Source: Caulobacter sp. 602-1
GTDB taxonomy: Bacteria > Pseudomonadota > Alphaproteobacteria > Caulobacterales > Caulobacteraceae
Assembly (NCBI RefSeq): GCF_003931565.1
Contig: NZ_RRYI01000006.1
Span: 248,001 to 312,000 of the forward strand
DNA: 64,000 nt
Direction: 5' to 3'
The position numbers and the translations under genes were made by a program. This document shows, one piece after another, positions 39,056-49,313 of the stretch (the stretch's first letter is position 1; each line of letters begins with the position of its first letter). A model generated the notes under the pieces. That model ran no database searches, had not been told where the DNA came from, and saw nothing but the letters and a program-made list of their open reading frames with translations.

Positions 39056-39898
39056 TCAGGGTTGCTCCCGAGGATCGACCCCCAGCACGAACAGGCCCAG
39101 ATCGTCCGCGCAGGCCATAACGGCCTTACGGTCAACGACCAGCAGGCCGCCGGCCTCGCCAACCACTCCGGCCAGGCCGGCGCGGGCGGCGCGCTGGATG
39201 GTGGCGACGCCGATAGTCGGCAGATCGACCTTGGTCTCCTGGATCGGCTTGGGCGCCTTGGCCAGCACGCCGCGGGGACGCTCGGCCGAACCTCGGATCG
39301 CCTGGGGCAGCTCGGCCACCCGGCGCAGCATGGCGTCGGTGCCCTCCTGGGCCTCGACGGCCAGGACGAGGCCATTGCAGACAACGGCGCCCTGCCCCAC
39401 GTCCAGCCGGCCGATCTCCCGCGCCACCAGCAGGGCCTTGTCGATATCGGCCATGTGCTCGTCGCGCGGATAGAACTTGCCCAGGCGACCGCGCGGCAAG
39501 GTCATCTCGCCGACCACCTCGTGCGCGCCCTCGATCTCGAAGCCTTCCTTCTCGAACTCGTCCAGCACCCGGCGCAGCAGCGCGTCGTCGCCCTGGCGCG
39601 CCGCCTTGATCAGGCTGGGCATGATCAGCAGGCCGCGCGCATCGGGCATCAGCGCGCCGAAATCCGGACGCTTCACGTCGCCGGCGAAGCAGACGACCTC
39701 GCAGCCCTCGGCACGCAACGCCTTGAACGCCTTGCCAAACTCGCCGATGCCGACCTCGACGCCGGGATAGCGGGCCAGCGACGGTTCGGCGAAGCCGCGC
39801 AGCCGCATGACGGCGAAGGCGCGGCCAGCGGCCTCGCAATGGTCCGCCAGTTCGACGGGCAGCGACCCGCCGCCGGCGATCAGTCCCAGCTTACGCAT
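39056..39898 (-). CDS. lpxI: UDP-2,3-diacylglucosamine pyrophosphatase, LpxI type
   Basis: Hydrolyses UDP-2,3-diacylglucosamine to lipid X plus UMP. Caulobacter uses LpxI in place of LpxH, and the C. crescentus enzyme is the characterised model. Pattern: KLGLIAGGGSLPVELADHC, VCFAGDVKRPDF, VGEMTLPRGRLGKFYP, DIDKALLVAREIGRLDVGQGAVV, VDLPTIGVATIQRAA. The start is the ATG at 39898 with AGGA seven bases before it; a GTG one codon earlier is too close to that site. Length 280 aa. It sits between lpxA and lpxB, as in other LpxI organisms. Confidence 0.95.
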   Translation of the reverse strand: MRKLGLIAGGGSLPVELADHCEAAGRAFAVMRLRGFAEPSLARYPGVEVGIGEFGKAFKALRAEGCEVVCFAGDVKRPDFGALMPDARGLLIMPSLIKAARQGDDALLRRVLDEFEKEGFEIEGAHEVVGEMTLPRGRLGKFYPRDEHMADIDKALLVAREIGRLDVGQGAVVCNGLVLAVEAQEGTDAMLRRVAELPQAIRGSAERPRGVLAKAPKPIQETKVDLPTIGVATIQRAARAGLAGVVGEAGGLLVVDRKAVMACADDLGLFVLGVDPREQP

Positions 39899-39907
39899 CA
39901 CCCGGTC

Positions 39908-40699
39908 CTAGATCTCGCGCTCGGGCAGGCAGAGCGGACGATTGGCGTCGGCGCGGATGAAGTCAACGATCTCCATCACTTCCGTGATCGCCGCATGGGT
40001 TTCGGCTACGTCGTCGAGCCGCTCCTGGAACGTGCCTTCGTCGGCGAACATCAGGCGATAGGCCGCGCGCAAGGCGTTGATCGTCTCGCGCGAGAAGCCC
40101 CGGCGCTTGAGGCCGACCAGATTCAGGCCCTCGAGATGGGCGTGGTTGCCCCACACCGAGCCGTACGGAATGACGTCCTTGGTCACGGCGGCCAAACCGC
40201 CGATAAAGCTGTAACGGCCGATGCGCGAGAACTGATGCGCGGCGGCCAGGCCGCCCATGAACACGTAGTCGCCGATCGCCACGTGACCGCCGAGCGTCGC
40301 ACCCTTGGCCAGCACCACGAAGTCGCCGACGATGCAATCGTGCGCCACGTGCGAACCGACCATGTAGAGGCCGTCCGAACCGATGGTGGTCACGCCCCGG
40401 CCCGAGGCCGTGCCCGTGTGCATGGTCACGTGCTCGCGGATGATATTGCGCGGCCCGATCAGCAGTTCGGTGCGCTCGCCCTTGTGGCCCAGATGCTGGG
40501 GCGGCCCGCCGAGATTGGCGAACGGATGGACGATGCAATTCTCGCCGATCGTCGTCGCGCCCTCCACCACCACATGCGACAGCAGCCGCACGCCCGCCTC
40601 CAGGGTCACGTCAGGGCCGACGATGCTATAGGGCCCGATCTCGACGTCTGCGGCGATCTTGGCCTCGGGCGCGATGATGGCGGTGGGATGGATGGTCAT
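39908..40699 (-). CDS. lpxA: UDP-N-acetylglucosamine acyltransferase
   Basis: First step of lipid A synthesis: transfer of a 3-hydroxyacyl chain from ACP to UDP-GlcNAc. Left-handed beta-helix of hexapeptide repeats ([27 protein letters not shown] onward) with the catalytic His segment ([13 protein letters not shown]) and the C-terminal helical region ([22 protein letters not shown]). Length 263 aa is typical. Its ATG overlaps the fabZ stop by four bases. Confidence 0.97.
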   Translation of the reverse strand: MTIHPTAIIAPEAKIAADVEIGPYSIVGPDVTLEAGVRLLSHVVVEGATTIGENCIVHPFANLGGPPQHLGHKGERTELLIGPRNIIREHVTMHTGTASGRGVTTIGSDGLYMVGSHVAHDCIVGDFVVLAKGATLGGHVAIGDYVFMGGLAAAHQFSRIGRYSFIGGLAAVTKDVIPYGSVWGNHAHLEGLNLVGLKRRGFSRETINALRAAYRLMFADEGTFQERLDDVAETHAAITEVMEIVDFIRADANRPLCLPEREI

Positions 40700-41175
40700 G
40701 CCTTGGGTCCCGTCTCGACCACCATCGCGGCGAACTCGGCCTCGGCGGCCACCTTGTCGCCGACCTTGGCCACGCCCTTGAACTTGAAGATCGACGAACG
40801 CGCGCGCACCACCTCGACCTCCATCCGGATCACGTCGCCCGGGCGCACGGGATTGCGGAAGCGCACGCCGTCGATCGACATGAAGAAGATGGTCTTGCCT
40901 TCGGTGTCGACTTCCAGTGTCTTGCTCATCAGCACCGCGCCCGTCTGAGCCAGGGCCTCGATGATCAGCACGCCGGGCATCACCGGGTTGCCCGGGAAAT
41001 GGCCCTGGAAGAACGGCTCGTTGATCGTCACGCACTTGATGCCGACGATCGACTGGCCAGGCTTGTAGTCTTCGGCGCGGTCCACCAGCAGGAACGGATA
41101 ACGGTGCGGGATGCGCGCCAGGATCTCCGCGATGTCGATATCGGTCCGCACCGTTTGCTCGGTGTTCTCGCTCAT
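40696..41175 (-). CDS. fabZ: (3R)-hydroxyacyl-[ACP] dehydratase
   Basis: Dehydration step of fatty-acid elongation; the gene competes with LpxA for 3-hydroxyacyl-ACP, which is why the two are neighbours. Hot-dog fold with [16 protein letters not shown], the catalytic His in [21 protein letters not shown], and [17 protein letters not shown]. The start at [11 protein letters not shown] gives 159 aa; the 32 upstream open codons lie within lpxD. It overlaps lpxD and lpxA by four bases on each side. Confidence 0.97.
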   Translation of the reverse strand: MSENTEQTVRTDIDIAEILARIPHRYPFLLVDRAEDYKPGQSIVGIKCVTINEPFFQGHFPGNPVMPGVLIIEALAQTGAVLMSKTLEVDTEGKTIFFMSIDGVRFRNPVRPGDVIRMEVEVVRARSSIFKFKGVAKVGDKVAAEAEFAAMVVETGPKA

Positions 41176-42197
41176 GGTCTGCCCCTCGTCCCTCGACCGC
41201 CCGCCATGCGCGACAGCCACGCGGTCTCCCGAAGCCACCGCTTGAGCGGCCGCGCCGGGAATCCCGTCCAAGTTTCACCTTCCGGCACGTCCTTGAACAC
41301 CGAGGCGGCGGCCCCGATGCTCGCGCCCGAGCCGATGTTCAAATGGTCGGCGACGCCGGCCTTGCCGCCGAAAGCGACACCGTCGCCGACGATCGTGCTT
41401 CCCGACAGCCCCGTATAGGCCGCCAGAACGCAATTACGTCCTACACGGACGTTGTGCGCGACATGCACCAAGTTGTCGATCTTGGTGTTCTCGCCAATCA
41501 TGGTGTCGGCGAAGGCGCCCCGATCGACGCAGCTGTTGGCGCCGATCGTGACGTTGTCCTGGATCACCACCCGGCCCAGCTGGGGCATGTCGACCATGCC
41601 GCGCGGCCCGCCGGCGGCCCCGAAGCCCGCCTCGCCCAGCACCGCGCCGGCCGAGATCGAAACCCGGTCGCCGACGAGCGCGAAACCGATGACGGCGTTG
41701 GCGCCGATCACGCAGTCACGCCCGATCAGCACGCCCGGACCGATAACGGCCCCGGGGCCGATCCGCGTGCCGCGCCCAATTCTCGCTCCCTGGCCGATCG
41801 TCACGTTGGGCGCCAGGAGGACGCCATCTTCCAGCTCCGCCTCCGGATGAAGGGCGGCGGCGGATGGATCGTGACGGCGCGGCGCGTGAAGACGGCTCAC
41901 GGCCGCGGCCCAGGCCGCCTGGGGATGTCTGGTGATCAGCGCGGCGCAGGTCTCGGGAAGAAGATCGCCGTGCTCCGGGCGCACGAAACACGCGCCGGCC
42001 AGGGTGGCCCCGGCAGCGTCCTTGCGCTTGGCGTCCGAGAAGAAAGCGACGCCTTGCGCGTCGGCGTCATCCAGCGGCGCGGCGCGGATGATGGCCCGGT
42101 CGCCCAGGGCGGCATCCGCCAACTCGGCGGCGCCGGCCCGGGCCAACTCGGAAAGCGATGCCGGACCCAGGTTGTCGAAGAAACGGGGGTCCGGCAT
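41172..42197 (-). CDS. lpxD: UDP-3-O-(3-hydroxyacyl)glucosamine N-acyltransferase
   Basis: Third step of lipid A synthesis, adding the N-linked acyl chain. An N-terminal uridine-binding domain ([16 protein letters not shown]...[19 protein letters not shown]) is followed by a left-handed beta-helix of hexapeptides, with the catalytic His in [15 protein letters not shown]. Length 341 aa is normal. It follows skp and bamA and precedes fabZ with a four-base overlap, the standard envelope-gene order. Confidence 0.96.
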   Translation of the reverse strand: MPDPRFFDNLGPASLSELARAGAAELADAALGDRAIIRAAPLDDADAQGVAFFSDAKRKDAAGATLAGACFVRPEHGDLLPETCAALITRHPQAAWAAAVSRLHAPRRHDPSAAALHPEAELEDGVLLAPNVTIGQGARIGRGTRIGPGAVIGPGVLIGRDCVIGANAVIGFALVGDRVSISAGAVLGEAGFGAAGGPRGMVDMPQLGRVVIQDNVTIGANSCVDRGAFADTMIGENTKIDNLVHVAHNVRVGRNCVLAAYTGLSGSTIVGDGVAFGGKAGVADHLNIGSGASIGAAASVFKDVPEGETWTGFPARPLKRWLRETAWLSRMAGGRGTRGRP

Positions 42198-42247
42198 GGC
42201 TCCTCACGAATAAGTTCCCCTAGGTAATCCTAAAGGAGACGATTCGC

Positions 42248-42889
42248 TTACTTATTGGTCGGCTGCAGGGCCGCTGCGCCCGGGACGCCTTGGTCCAGAC
42301 GTTCGCGATCGAAGGTCAGAGTCTTGATGCGCGCGTCGAGCGCGGCGACCACGGCGCCGGTGATGTCCATCGCCGGGTTGGCCAGCATCACCGATTCACG
42401 ATCGAACAGGATGCTGCACTTCTGCGCCTGGTAGACTTGGCGGATCGGCGTATCCATCTCCTGATAGACCCGCTGCAGCGCCTTCTGCTCGGTGGTTTCG
42501 ACTTCCTTCTGACGCAGTTGGCCCTTGCGCTGCCAGGCGTTGGCCTTGACCTGCAGAGCGGCGGCCTGCTGCTCCAGGGCGTCCTGGGCCAGGGTGGCCT
42601 TCTTGGCGTCGAGGGCCTTGGCTTCGTTGTCGAGGCCGGTGCGCTCGGCGGTCAGTTCGGCGTTGACCTGCTGGATGATGGTCTTCAGGCGAGCATCGAC
42701 CGCCTTACCCACCATCGAGTTGCCGACAGCGCCCTGGCTCGAGAAGATGCAGACGCCCGGCAGAGCCGGACCGTGCGTGACAGCCGGAGCCGCGGGAGCG
42801 GCGGCGGCCGGAGCCGTCTGGGCCGAGGCGCTGGTCGCGAGGGCGAGAGCGACAACGCTGGACGCGGCCGCGGACAGGAACTTGGACAT
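42248..42889 (-). CDS. skp: OmpH/Skp-family periplasmic chaperone
   Basis: Holds unfolded outer-membrane proteins during transit to the BAM complex. Signal peptide ends SASA-QTA; an Ala/Pro-rich linker follows. The body (about residues 55-190) has the Skp pattern: a short strand (GVCIFSSQGAV), then long charged helices (VNAELTAERTGLDNEAKALDAKKATL) that form the tentacles, and the return strand KCSILFDRESVMLANPAMDITGAVV. Length 213 aa is a little above E. coli Skp. It lies directly after bamA. Confidence 0.92.
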   Translation of the reverse strand: MSKFLSAAASSVVALALATSASAQTAPAAAAPAAPAVTHGPALPGVCIFSSQGAVGNSMVGKAVDARLKTIIQQVNAELTAERTGLDNEAKALDAKKATLAQDALEQQAAALQVKANAWQRKGQLRQKEVETTEQKALQRVYQEMDTPIRQVYQAQKCSILFDRESVMLANPAMDITGAVVAALDARIKTLTFDRERLDQGVPGAAALQPTNK

Positions 42890-42891
42890 GT

Positions 42892-45243
42892 TTATTGGAA
42901 CCTTGTGGAGGTGGAGAACCGGAAGGTTTCGGTTCGGTCGTAGTCTTCCTTGGCCAAAATGCGGCTGATATCGAATCGAATGGGGCCCATGGGGGACTTC
43001 CAGTCGATCGAGATACCCGCCGAAGCACGCAGGCCGAGGTTATCCTTGATGTTGGGATCGAACACGCCGGGCGAACGCTGACGATCCACATCATCCAGCA
43101 GACCCGCCGTACCCACGTCGCTGAACAGGGCGGCCTTGATGCCGTACTGCTCGGGCAGGAAGGTCGGGACAGTCAGCTCGAAGGTGCTGATGGCGTAAAG
43201 CTTGGCGCCCATCGAGTTGTTGGTGCTCGAGATGTCACGCGGACCGATACCGGCGATCTCGAAGCCGCGGAACGAGGTGCCGCCGCGATAGAAGCGGTCG
43301 TTGATGCGGACGTTGTCGCCGCCCCAGCCCTCGATATAGCCGACCGAGCCGGTGGCGCTGAACACCAGATCCTTGTTGAAGCCCCAGTACCAGCCGGCGT
43401 CGGCTTCGGTCTTGAGGTACTTCACGTCGCCGCCGATGCCGGCCAGATCCTGGTTCAGGTCGGCGAACCAGCCGCGGGTCGGATTGATCGGATCGTTGCG
43501 CTTGTCGATGCGCAGGCCGTAGCCGATCAGCGAGGTGATGTACGCGCCGCGCTGCAGGCAGAGGATCTGCGAGACAGAACCGCTGGTGCAGAGGCTGTCG
43601 GCGACGCTGACCTCGTCCTGACGGACCGTGTAGCGCAGGCTCATCGACGAGTCGTTGGTCAGCGGGAAGCCGAAGCGGATGTCGCCGCCGACCGACTTGG
43701 TGTCGTAGGCCGCGTAGTCCGACAGGTCGTAGCGGAAGGTGTAGAGGTTGACGCCCGCAACCAGGTTACGGCCGGCGAAGCGCGGCTCGCTGAAGCCGAA
43801 ATCGACCTGCTGGCGCAGCGAACCGACCGAGGCGCGAGCCCGCAGGTTCTGGCCGCGGCCGCGGAAGTTGCGCTCGGTGATACCGACGTCGAGCACCAGC
43901 TTGTCGACCGAGCTGTAACCGGCGCTGAATGACAGTTCGCCCGTCGGCTGCTCCTCGACCTTCACCCTCAGGTTGGTGCGGTCCGGGGCCGAGCCCGGGG
44001 TGTCTTCGATATCGACTTCCTTGAAGAAGCCGAGGCGGCGGATGTTGTTCTTCGAGCGGTCGACCAGCACGCGGTTATAGGCGTCGCCCTCGGCCACTTC
44101 CAGTTCGCGGCGCAGGACGTAGTCCAGCGTGCGGGTGTTGCCGACGATGTCGATGCGGTCGACATAGACGCGCGGGCCTTCACGGACCGAGAACACCACG
44201 TCGACGGTCTTGGTCTCGCGATTGGGCACATAGCGCGGACGCACGTCCACGAAGGCAAAGCCGGCCGCGCCCGCCGCGAAGGTCAGGGCGTCGGTGGCCT
44301 GCTCGATGCGCTCGTCCTCGTACAGCTGGCCGGCGCGGATCGGCAGGATCTGGGCCAGCAGGTTGCCGTCCAGCTTCTTCAGTTCGGTTTCGACGGTGAC
44401 CTTGCCGAACTTGTACTTCGGGCCTTCGTCGAGGGTGTAGGTGACGGCGAAGCCGTTCTTGTCCGGCGCCAGTTCGGCCACCGACGAGACGACGCGGAAG
44501 TCGAAGAAGCCGCGGTTACGGTAGTGCTTGCGCAGCTGTTCGCGGTCGTACTCGATCCGGTCGGGGTCGTAATTGTCGTTGCTGGTCAGGATCTTGTACC
44601 AGCGGCTTTCCTTGGTCACGACCACGTCGCGCAGGTCGTTGTCCGAGTACTCGCTGTTGCCGAGGAAGTTGATCCCCAGCACGCCGCTCTTGGGGCCTTC
44701 GCTGATTTCGAAGACCAGGTCGACGCGCTTCTGCGGCAGCTCGACCACCTTGGGCGTCACGGTCGCCGAGATGCGACCCGAGCGGCGATACAGTTCGATG
44801 ATCCGCTGAACGTCGGCCTGGACCTTGGCGCGGGTGAAGATGCCGCGCGGGCGAATCTGCACTTCGTCCTTCAGCTTGTCTTCCTTCAGGGACGAGTTCC
44901 CCTCGAAGACCACCTGGTTGATGATCGGATTCTCGACGACCTTCACGACCAGGTCGCCGCCCTGCATCTCGATCTTCACGTCGGCGAACAGGTCGGTGCG
45001 GGCCAGGGTCTTCAGCGCCAGGTCGAGGCGCTGGGAATCGACGGTGTCGCCGGGCTGGATCGGCAGATAGGACAGAACCGTGCCCTGCTCGATGCGCTCG
45101 TTGCCCTGAACGACGATGCGCTGGACCACGCCGGTCTGAGCGGCCTGGGCGAAAGCCTGATGCGGAGCCACCAGGGCCGTCGAGCCGAGGAGCAGCGCCA
45201 TACCCGTGGCGAACGCGGCGCTTTGGGCGCGAAGTTTGTTCAT
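42892..45243 (-). CDS. bamA: Outer membrane protein assembly factor BamA
   Basis: Central barrel of the BAM complex. Signal peptide (MNKLRAQSAAFATGMALLLG...AFA-QAA), five POTRA domains (about 30-420, each with the NxxR/GNxxL pattern, e.g. RIVVQGNERIEQGTVLSYL, VVFEGNSSLKEDKL) and a 16-strand barrel with the lid-lock motif region FRGFEIAGIGPRD. The C-terminus is FSTSTRFQ, so the aromatic residue is next to last. I used the ATG at 45243 (783 aa); another ATG lies four codons upstream, and neither has a clear ribosome site. It is between rseP and skp. Confidence 0.96.
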   Translation of the reverse strand: MNKLRAQSAAFATGMALLLGSTALVAPHQAFAQAAQTGVVQRIVVQGNERIEQGTVLSYLPIQPGDTVDSQRLDLALKTLARTDLFADVKIEMQGGDLVVKVVENPIINQVVFEGNSSLKEDKLKDEVQIRPRGIFTRAKVQADVQRIIELYRRSGRISATVTPKVVELPQKRVDLVFEISEGPKSGVLGINFLGNSEYSDNDLRDVVVTKESRWYKILTSNDNYDPDRIEYDREQLRKHYRNRGFFDFRVVSSVAELAPDKNGFAVTYTLDEGPKYKFGKVTVETELKKLDGNLLAQILPIRAGQLYEDERIEQATDALTFAAGAAGFAFVDVRPRYVPNRETKTVDVVFSVREGPRVYVDRIDIVGNTRTLDYVLRRELEVAEGDAYNRVLVDRSKNNIRRLGFFKEVDIEDTPGSAPDRTNLRVKVEEQPTGELSFSAGYSSVDKLVLDVGITERNFRGRGQNLRARASVGSLRQQVDFGFSEPRFAGRNLVAGVNLYTFRYDLSDYAAYDTKSVGGDIRFGFPLTNDSSMSLRYTVRQDEVSVADSLCTSGSVSQILCLQRGAYITSLIGYGLRIDKRNDPINPTRGWFADLNQDLAGIGGDVKYLKTEADAGWYWGFNKDLVFSATGSVGYIEGWGGDNVRINDRFYRGGTSFRGFEIAGIGPRDISSTNNSMGAKLYAISTFELTVPTFLPEQYGIKAALFSDVGTAGLLDDVDRQRSPGVFDPNIKDNLGLRASAGISIDWKSPMGPIRFDISRILAKEDYDRTETFRFSTSTRFQ

Positions 45244-45272
45244 GGGACCAATCATGGACGAAGAGCGGGCGT

Positions 45273-46469
45273 TCACGTGAACAGGCCGCCGATGAATTTG
45301 AACACGTCGTAGCGGTTGAGGTCGTTCCACGCCGCGAACAGCATGAAACCCAGGATCAAGGCAAGCCCCGCGCGGAAGCCGGCCGCCTGGAAATCCGCCC
45401 GTAGAGGCCGCTTGGCCACGGCCTCATAGGCGTACATCAGCAGATGCCCGCCATCGAGGACCGGGATCGGCAGCAGATTCATGAAGCCGATGCTGACCGA
45501 CAGGCTGGCGATCAGCAGCATGGACGAGATGAAGACGCGCAGGGCCATGGTGCCCACATCGGGCGCGCCGGCGGCGCTGGCCTTGGTCACCGCGCCGGCG
45601 GTATGGCCGATGCCAATCAGGCCGCTGATCTGGTCGGCAGGCAACTGACCCGTGACGAGGCGGCCCAGATAGAAGCCGATCGTCCTGATCATGCCCCACA
45701 CCTCGACCGTGGCGTCGGGAATGGCGGTCAGGATGCTGGAGCGCTTGAACTGGGTGATCCCGGCGTTCTCGATGCCCAGCTGGCCGGTCTTCATGCGCCC
45801 GCTGATCTTGTCGTTGATCTCGACCAGGCGCGGCGTGGCGGTCAGGTGGACCTGCTGCTGGCCCCGCTTGACGGTGAAGTCGATCGGCAGGTTGGCGCGC
45901 AGCGAGACATAGCCCTGCAGATCCTGGAACGTGCCGATCTTGCGGCCGTCGGCGGCGACGATGATATCGCCTTTCTTGAAGCCGGCCACGGCGGCCGCGC
46001 CGCCCGGCACGACGCCATTGACGCTGGCCACGCGCTGCGGCGAGCCCACCAGCACCAGGAAGACGGCCATGATCAGGATGGCCAGGACGAAGTTCGACAC
46101 CGGGCCGGCCACGGCGATGATCGCCCGCTGCCAGACCGGCTTGAAATGGAAGTACTTGGAGACGCCCGCCTCGCCCTCGCGCCGTACGATCGAGTCGCGC
46201 ATGGCGGCCAGATTGTCCTGGTCGGGCACGCTGGCGGCGTTCTCGTCGCCGGAGAAGCGGACATAGCCGCCCAGGGGGATCGAGGCGACGCGCCATTCGA
46301 CGCCGTGCTTGTCGGTCCACGACAGCAGCGGCGGGCCAAAGCCGATCGAGAAACAATCGATGGCCACCCCGCAAGCCCGCGCGGCCCAGTAGTGCCCGAG
46401 CTCGTGGATGGTCACCACGACGGACAGCACGAAGGCCGTGGACAGGATGAAGATCAAGACGTCAGTCAT
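45273..46469 (-). CDS. mmpA: RIP metalloprotease RseP / MmpA (site-2 protease)
   Basis: Intramembrane zinc protease of the S2P family. The Caulobacter orthologue MmpA degrades the polar organiser PodJ at cell division, and the family also releases sigma factors. HELGH at residues 22-26 in the first helix and the second zinc-ligand motif LLPIPVLDGGHLL near the C-terminus are present. A PDZ domain (GVVPGGAAAVAGFKKGDIIVAADGRKIG) lies between. Length 398 aa. It is placed between dxr and bamA as in most proteobacteria. Confidence 0.94.
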   Translation of the reverse strand: MTDVLIFILSTAFVLSVVVTIHELGHYWAARACGVAIDCFSIGFGPPLLSWTDKHGVEWRVASIPLGGYVRFSGDENAASVPDQDNLAAMRDSIVRREGEAGVSKYFHFKPVWQRAIIAVAGPVSNFVLAILIMAVFLVLVGSPQRVASVNGVVPGGAAAVAGFKKGDIIVAADGRKIGTFQDLQGYVSLRANLPIDFTVKRGQQQVHLTATPRLVEINDKISGRMKTGQLGIENAGITQFKRSSILTAIPDATVEVWGMIRTIGFYLGRLVTGQLPADQISGLIGIGHTAGAVTKASAAGAPDVGTMALRVFISSMLLIASLSVSIGFMNLLPIPVLDGGHLLMYAYEAVAKRPLRADFQAAGFRAGLALILGFMLFAAWNDLNRYDVFKFIGGLFT

Positions 46470-46490
46470 AAGGTTGGCCGGTCCCCCGGA

Positions 46491-47690
46491 TCAGAGCCGG
46501 CGATGCTTTTGCGCGACAACCTCGGCCGCAATGCGGCGAGCGCTGGCGTCGATCATCATCGCATTATCGACAGCGTCACTTTCCGTGACGACGAGACTGC
46601 CAAGACTGTTCATACGCTCGAGAGTTCCCGCCACCGCGGCGGCAATATCGAGAAAGCCAATCCGCCGGTCAAGGAAAGCGGCGACGGCGACCTCATTGGC
46701 CGCGTTCATCGCCGTCGGAGCCCCGCCGCCCAGGCGCAGAGCCTCGCGGGCGATTCCGATCGACGGGAAGCGATCCAGGTCGGGCGATTCGAAGGTCAGC
46801 TGGCCGTAGGCGGCCAGATCCAGGCGCGGCGCCGGCCAGGGCAGTCGGTCCGGCCAGGCGAAGGCGCAGGCGATCGGGGCGCGCATGTCCGGCGGGCCCA
46901 GCTGGGCCAGGGTCGAGCCATCGGCGTACTCGACCAGACTATGGATCACGGACTGGGGATGGATCACGACGTCGATGCGGCCTTCGGGCGTTCCGAACAG
47001 GTAGGAAGCCTCGATCATCTCGAGGCCCTTGTTCATCATCGTCGCGGAATCGACCGAAATCTTGGCGCCCATGCTCCAGTTCGGGTGGGCGATGGCCTGC
47101 TCCGGGGTCGCGGCGGCCATGGCGGCCCTGTCCCAGGTGCGGAAGGGGCCGCCCGAGGCGGTCAGGATCAGACGCGCCACCCGGTGTGCGCAATCGGGCT
47201 GCAGCACCTGGAAGATGGCGGAGTGCTCGGAATCGACCGGGATCACCGAGCCGCCGGCCGCCTTGGCGATGGCCAGCAGGGCCGGACCCGCGCAGACGAG
47301 GCTTTCCTTGTTGGCCAGGGCCACGATCGCGCCGGTGCGAGCCGCCGCGACGGTCGGGGGGAGGCCAGCCGCGCCGACGATGGCCGACATCACCCAGTCC
47401 GCGCCCATGGCGGCGGCCTCGGCCACGGCGGCCGCGCCAGCGGCGGCGCGCACGCCGGTTCCGGCCAAGCCGTCCCTCAGCGTCTCAAGCTTGCTCTCGT
47501 CCTCGATGACCGCGACTTTCGGCGACCAGCGCCGGGCCTGCTCGATCAGACGCTCGACATTGCGACCGGCCGTCAGGGCCAGGATTTCGACCTCTACGCC
47601 GGATTCCTCGAAAAGGCTCAAGGTCGAAAGGCCGATCGATCCGGTCGAGCCCAGCACCACCACCTTGCGGGGCAAGGTCAATGCGCCCAT
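46491..47690 (-). CDS. dxr: 1-deoxy-D-xylulose-5-phosphate reductoisomerase
   Basis: Second step of the MEP isoprenoid pathway, making 2-C-methylerythritol 4-phosphate with NADPH. It has the Rossmann start [76 protein letters not shown]. The start at [10 protein letters not shown] was chosen as the ATG overlapping the cdsA stop by 13 bases; the frame open upstream is inside cdsA. Length 399 aa is standard. Close to uppS, the isoprenoid user. Confidence 0.96.
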   Translation of the reverse strand: MGALTLPRKVVVLGSTGSIGLSTLSLFEESGVEVEILALTAGRNVERLIEQARRWSPKVAVIEDESKLETLRDGLAGTGVRAAAGAAAVAEAAAMGADWVMSAIVGAAGLPPTVAAARTGAIVALANKESLVCAGPALLAIAKAAGGSVIPVDSEHSAIFQVLQPDCAHRVARLILTASGGPFRTWDRAAMAAATPEQAIAHPNWSMGAKISVDSATMMNKGLEMIEASYLFGTPEGRIDVVIHPQSVIHSLVEYADGSTLAQLGPPDMRAPIACAFAWPDRLPWPAPRLDLAAYGQLTFESPDLDRFPSIGIAREALRLGGGAPTAMNAANEVAVAAFLDRRIGFLDIAAAVAGTLERMNSLGSLVVTESDAVDNAMMIDASARRIAAEVVAQKHRRL

Positions 47691-48505
47691 CCCACGTGGT
47701 CGACCAGCCGTACGGCGGCGATGACGATCGCCGCGAACATCAGGCCATCGACGCGATCCAGCAGGCCGCCGTGGCCCGGAATGATGTCGCCGCTGTCCTT
47801 CACGCCGAAGCGGCGCTTCAGGATCGATTCCCAGAGGTCTCCGGCCATGGTCGCCAGGCCGCCGAGCAGGCCGATCAGGGCCGCCGCGGGCCAGACCAGC
47901 TTCAAGTGGGCGAAGTAGGCCACCAGAATCGCGCCGATCGTCGCCGCCACCAGGCCACCGATGAAGCCCGACCAGGTCTTGTTGGGCGAGATCTGGGGCC
48001 ACAGCTTCGGCCCCTTCAGCAGGCTGCCGACCACATAGGCGAAGATGTCGGCGAACCAGGTCACCACGAACAGCAGCAGCGTCCACCACAGACCGTCCGG
48101 CAGGGAGCGAACCCACACCAGAGCGATGACCGCCGGGGCGATATAGACCACGCCATAGGCCGCGTCGGCCCGGCGCTCGACCGCGCCGCGCGCGATCAGG
48201 CCCGCCAGGAAGGCGCCGACCAGCACCACCGACCAGGCGATGTAGAAATTGTGCAGGAAGCCGGCGATCACGGCGATCGCGCAGAAGACGCCGACCACGG
48301 CGCCGACCGCTCGAGGAGCCTTGGGCGCGCTGATCTTCCCCCATTCGCGGGCCAGCAGAGCCACGCAAAGGAGGGCCAACGCCAGAATCCAGTAGCCCCC
48401 GAACCAGACGGCGGCCACGACCGTGGGCACGAGCACGGTGGCGGAAACCACGCGCGTCCGAAGATTGCCCCAGTTGAAACGCTTAGCCGGCGACGGCGAC
48501 GTCAT
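47678..48505 (-). CDS. cdsA: Phosphatidate cytidylyltransferase
   Basis: Makes CDP-diacylglycerol, precursor of all membrane phospholipids. Polytopic (about eight helices, 275 aa) with the C-terminal signature region [19 protein letters not shown] followed by [37 protein letters not shown]. It overlaps uppS by 23 bases upstream and dxr by 13 bases downstream. Confidence 0.96.
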   Translation of the reverse strand: MTSPSPAKRFNWGNLRTRVVSATVLVPTVVAAVWFGGYWILALALLCVALLAREWGKISAPKAPRAVGAVVGVFCAIAVIAGFLHNFYIAWSVVLVGAFLAGLIARGAVERRADAAYGVVYIAPAVIALVWVRSLPDGLWWTLLLFVVTWFADIFAYVVGSLLKGPKLWPQISPNKTWSGFIGGLVAATIGAILVAYFAHLKLVWPAAALIGLLGGLATMAGDLWESILKRRFGVKDSGDIIPGHGGLLDRVDGLMFAAIVIAAVRLVDHVGWAH

Positions 48506-49262
48506 CGGCAGCGACCCCTCCGTAGCGTCGGTCCCGACGGCGATAGTCTGCGATGGCGGCCGCCAGGGATTCGGGCCCGTAGTCCGGCCAGAGCACGTCC
48601 TGGAAGACCAGCTCGGCGTAGGCGCACTCCCAGAGGAGGAAGTTGGAGATCCGGCGCTCGCCGCTGGTGCGCACGATCAGGTCCGGCGCCGGCGCGGAAG
48701 CCGTCGACAGGAAGCGCTCGAAGGTCTCTTCGGTCAGGTCCGAGGCCTTGGCTTCGCCCCGCTCGACCTTCTCGGCGAAGGCGCGGGCCGCGTCGGTGAT
48801 GTCGGCCTGACCGCCATAGTTGAAGGCCACCTGCAGCGTGAACCGGGTGTTGCCCTCGGTGCGCTTCTCCGCCCTGTCGATCACCTCGGCGATATCCGCC
48901 GACAGTCCCGTGCGACGGCCGATGATGCGGACGCGCACACCCGCCTTGGCCAGGCGCTCGAGGTCCGATTCGACATAGGCCTTGAGCAGGTTCATCAGCT
49001 CGGAGACCTCGTGCGCCGGCCGACGCCAGTTCTCAGTCGAGAAGCCGAAGACCGTCAGAACGCCAACGTTCTGAGCCTGAGCGCCCTCGACGGTGCGCTT
49101 GAGAGCGTTGACCCCGGCGCGATGACCGAGGACGCGCGGCATCCCCCGCTGCTTCGCCCAGCGGCCGTTGCCATCCATGATAATGGCCACGTGCAGACGT
49201 TGATCGGTCGCCTCGCCCCCGGCGCGCCCCGACACGTTCTGCGGACCGGTGGTCGCCGGCAT
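48483..49262 (-). CDS. uppS: Isoprenyl transferase (undecaprenyl diphosphate synthase)
   Basis: Builds the C55 lipid carrier for peptidoglycan and O-antigen synthesis. cis-Prenyltransferase motifs: HVAIIMDGNGRWAKQRG, GHRAGV, LTVFGFSTENWRRP, TLQVAFNYGGQADI, DLIVRTSGERRISNFLLWECAYAELVF. The start is the ATG at 49262; a TTG three codons upstream touches the ribosome site. 259 aa. It follows frr in the conserved rpsB-tsf-pyrH-frr-uppS-cdsA order. Confidence 0.96.
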   Translation of the reverse strand: MPATTGPQNVSGRAGGEATDQRLHVAIIMDGNGRWAKQRGMPRVLGHRAGVNALKRTVEGAQAQNVGVLTVFGFSTENWRRPAHEVSELMNLLKAYVESDLERLAKAGVRVRIIGRRTGLSADIAEVIDRAEKRTEGNTRFTLQVAFNYGGQADITDAARAFAEKVERGEAKASDLTEETFERFLSTASAPAPDLIVRTSGERRISNFLLWECAYAELVFQDVLWPDYGPESLAAAIADYRRRDRRYGGVAADDVAVAG

Positions 49263-49313
49263 TCGCTTCAACCTTCCCTCGTCGCTCCCCCGTCAACTCG
49301 CAGGAGGGGGCGA

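Noticed and set aside
39041-40948. 635-aa forward frame opposite lpxI and lpxA
   Set aside because: Complement of two well-conserved lipid A genes; low-complexity and unlike any family.
45444-47918. 824-aa forward frame opposite rseP, dxr and cdsA
   Set aside because: His/Asp/Gly-rich reverse complement of three recognised genes; no domain.
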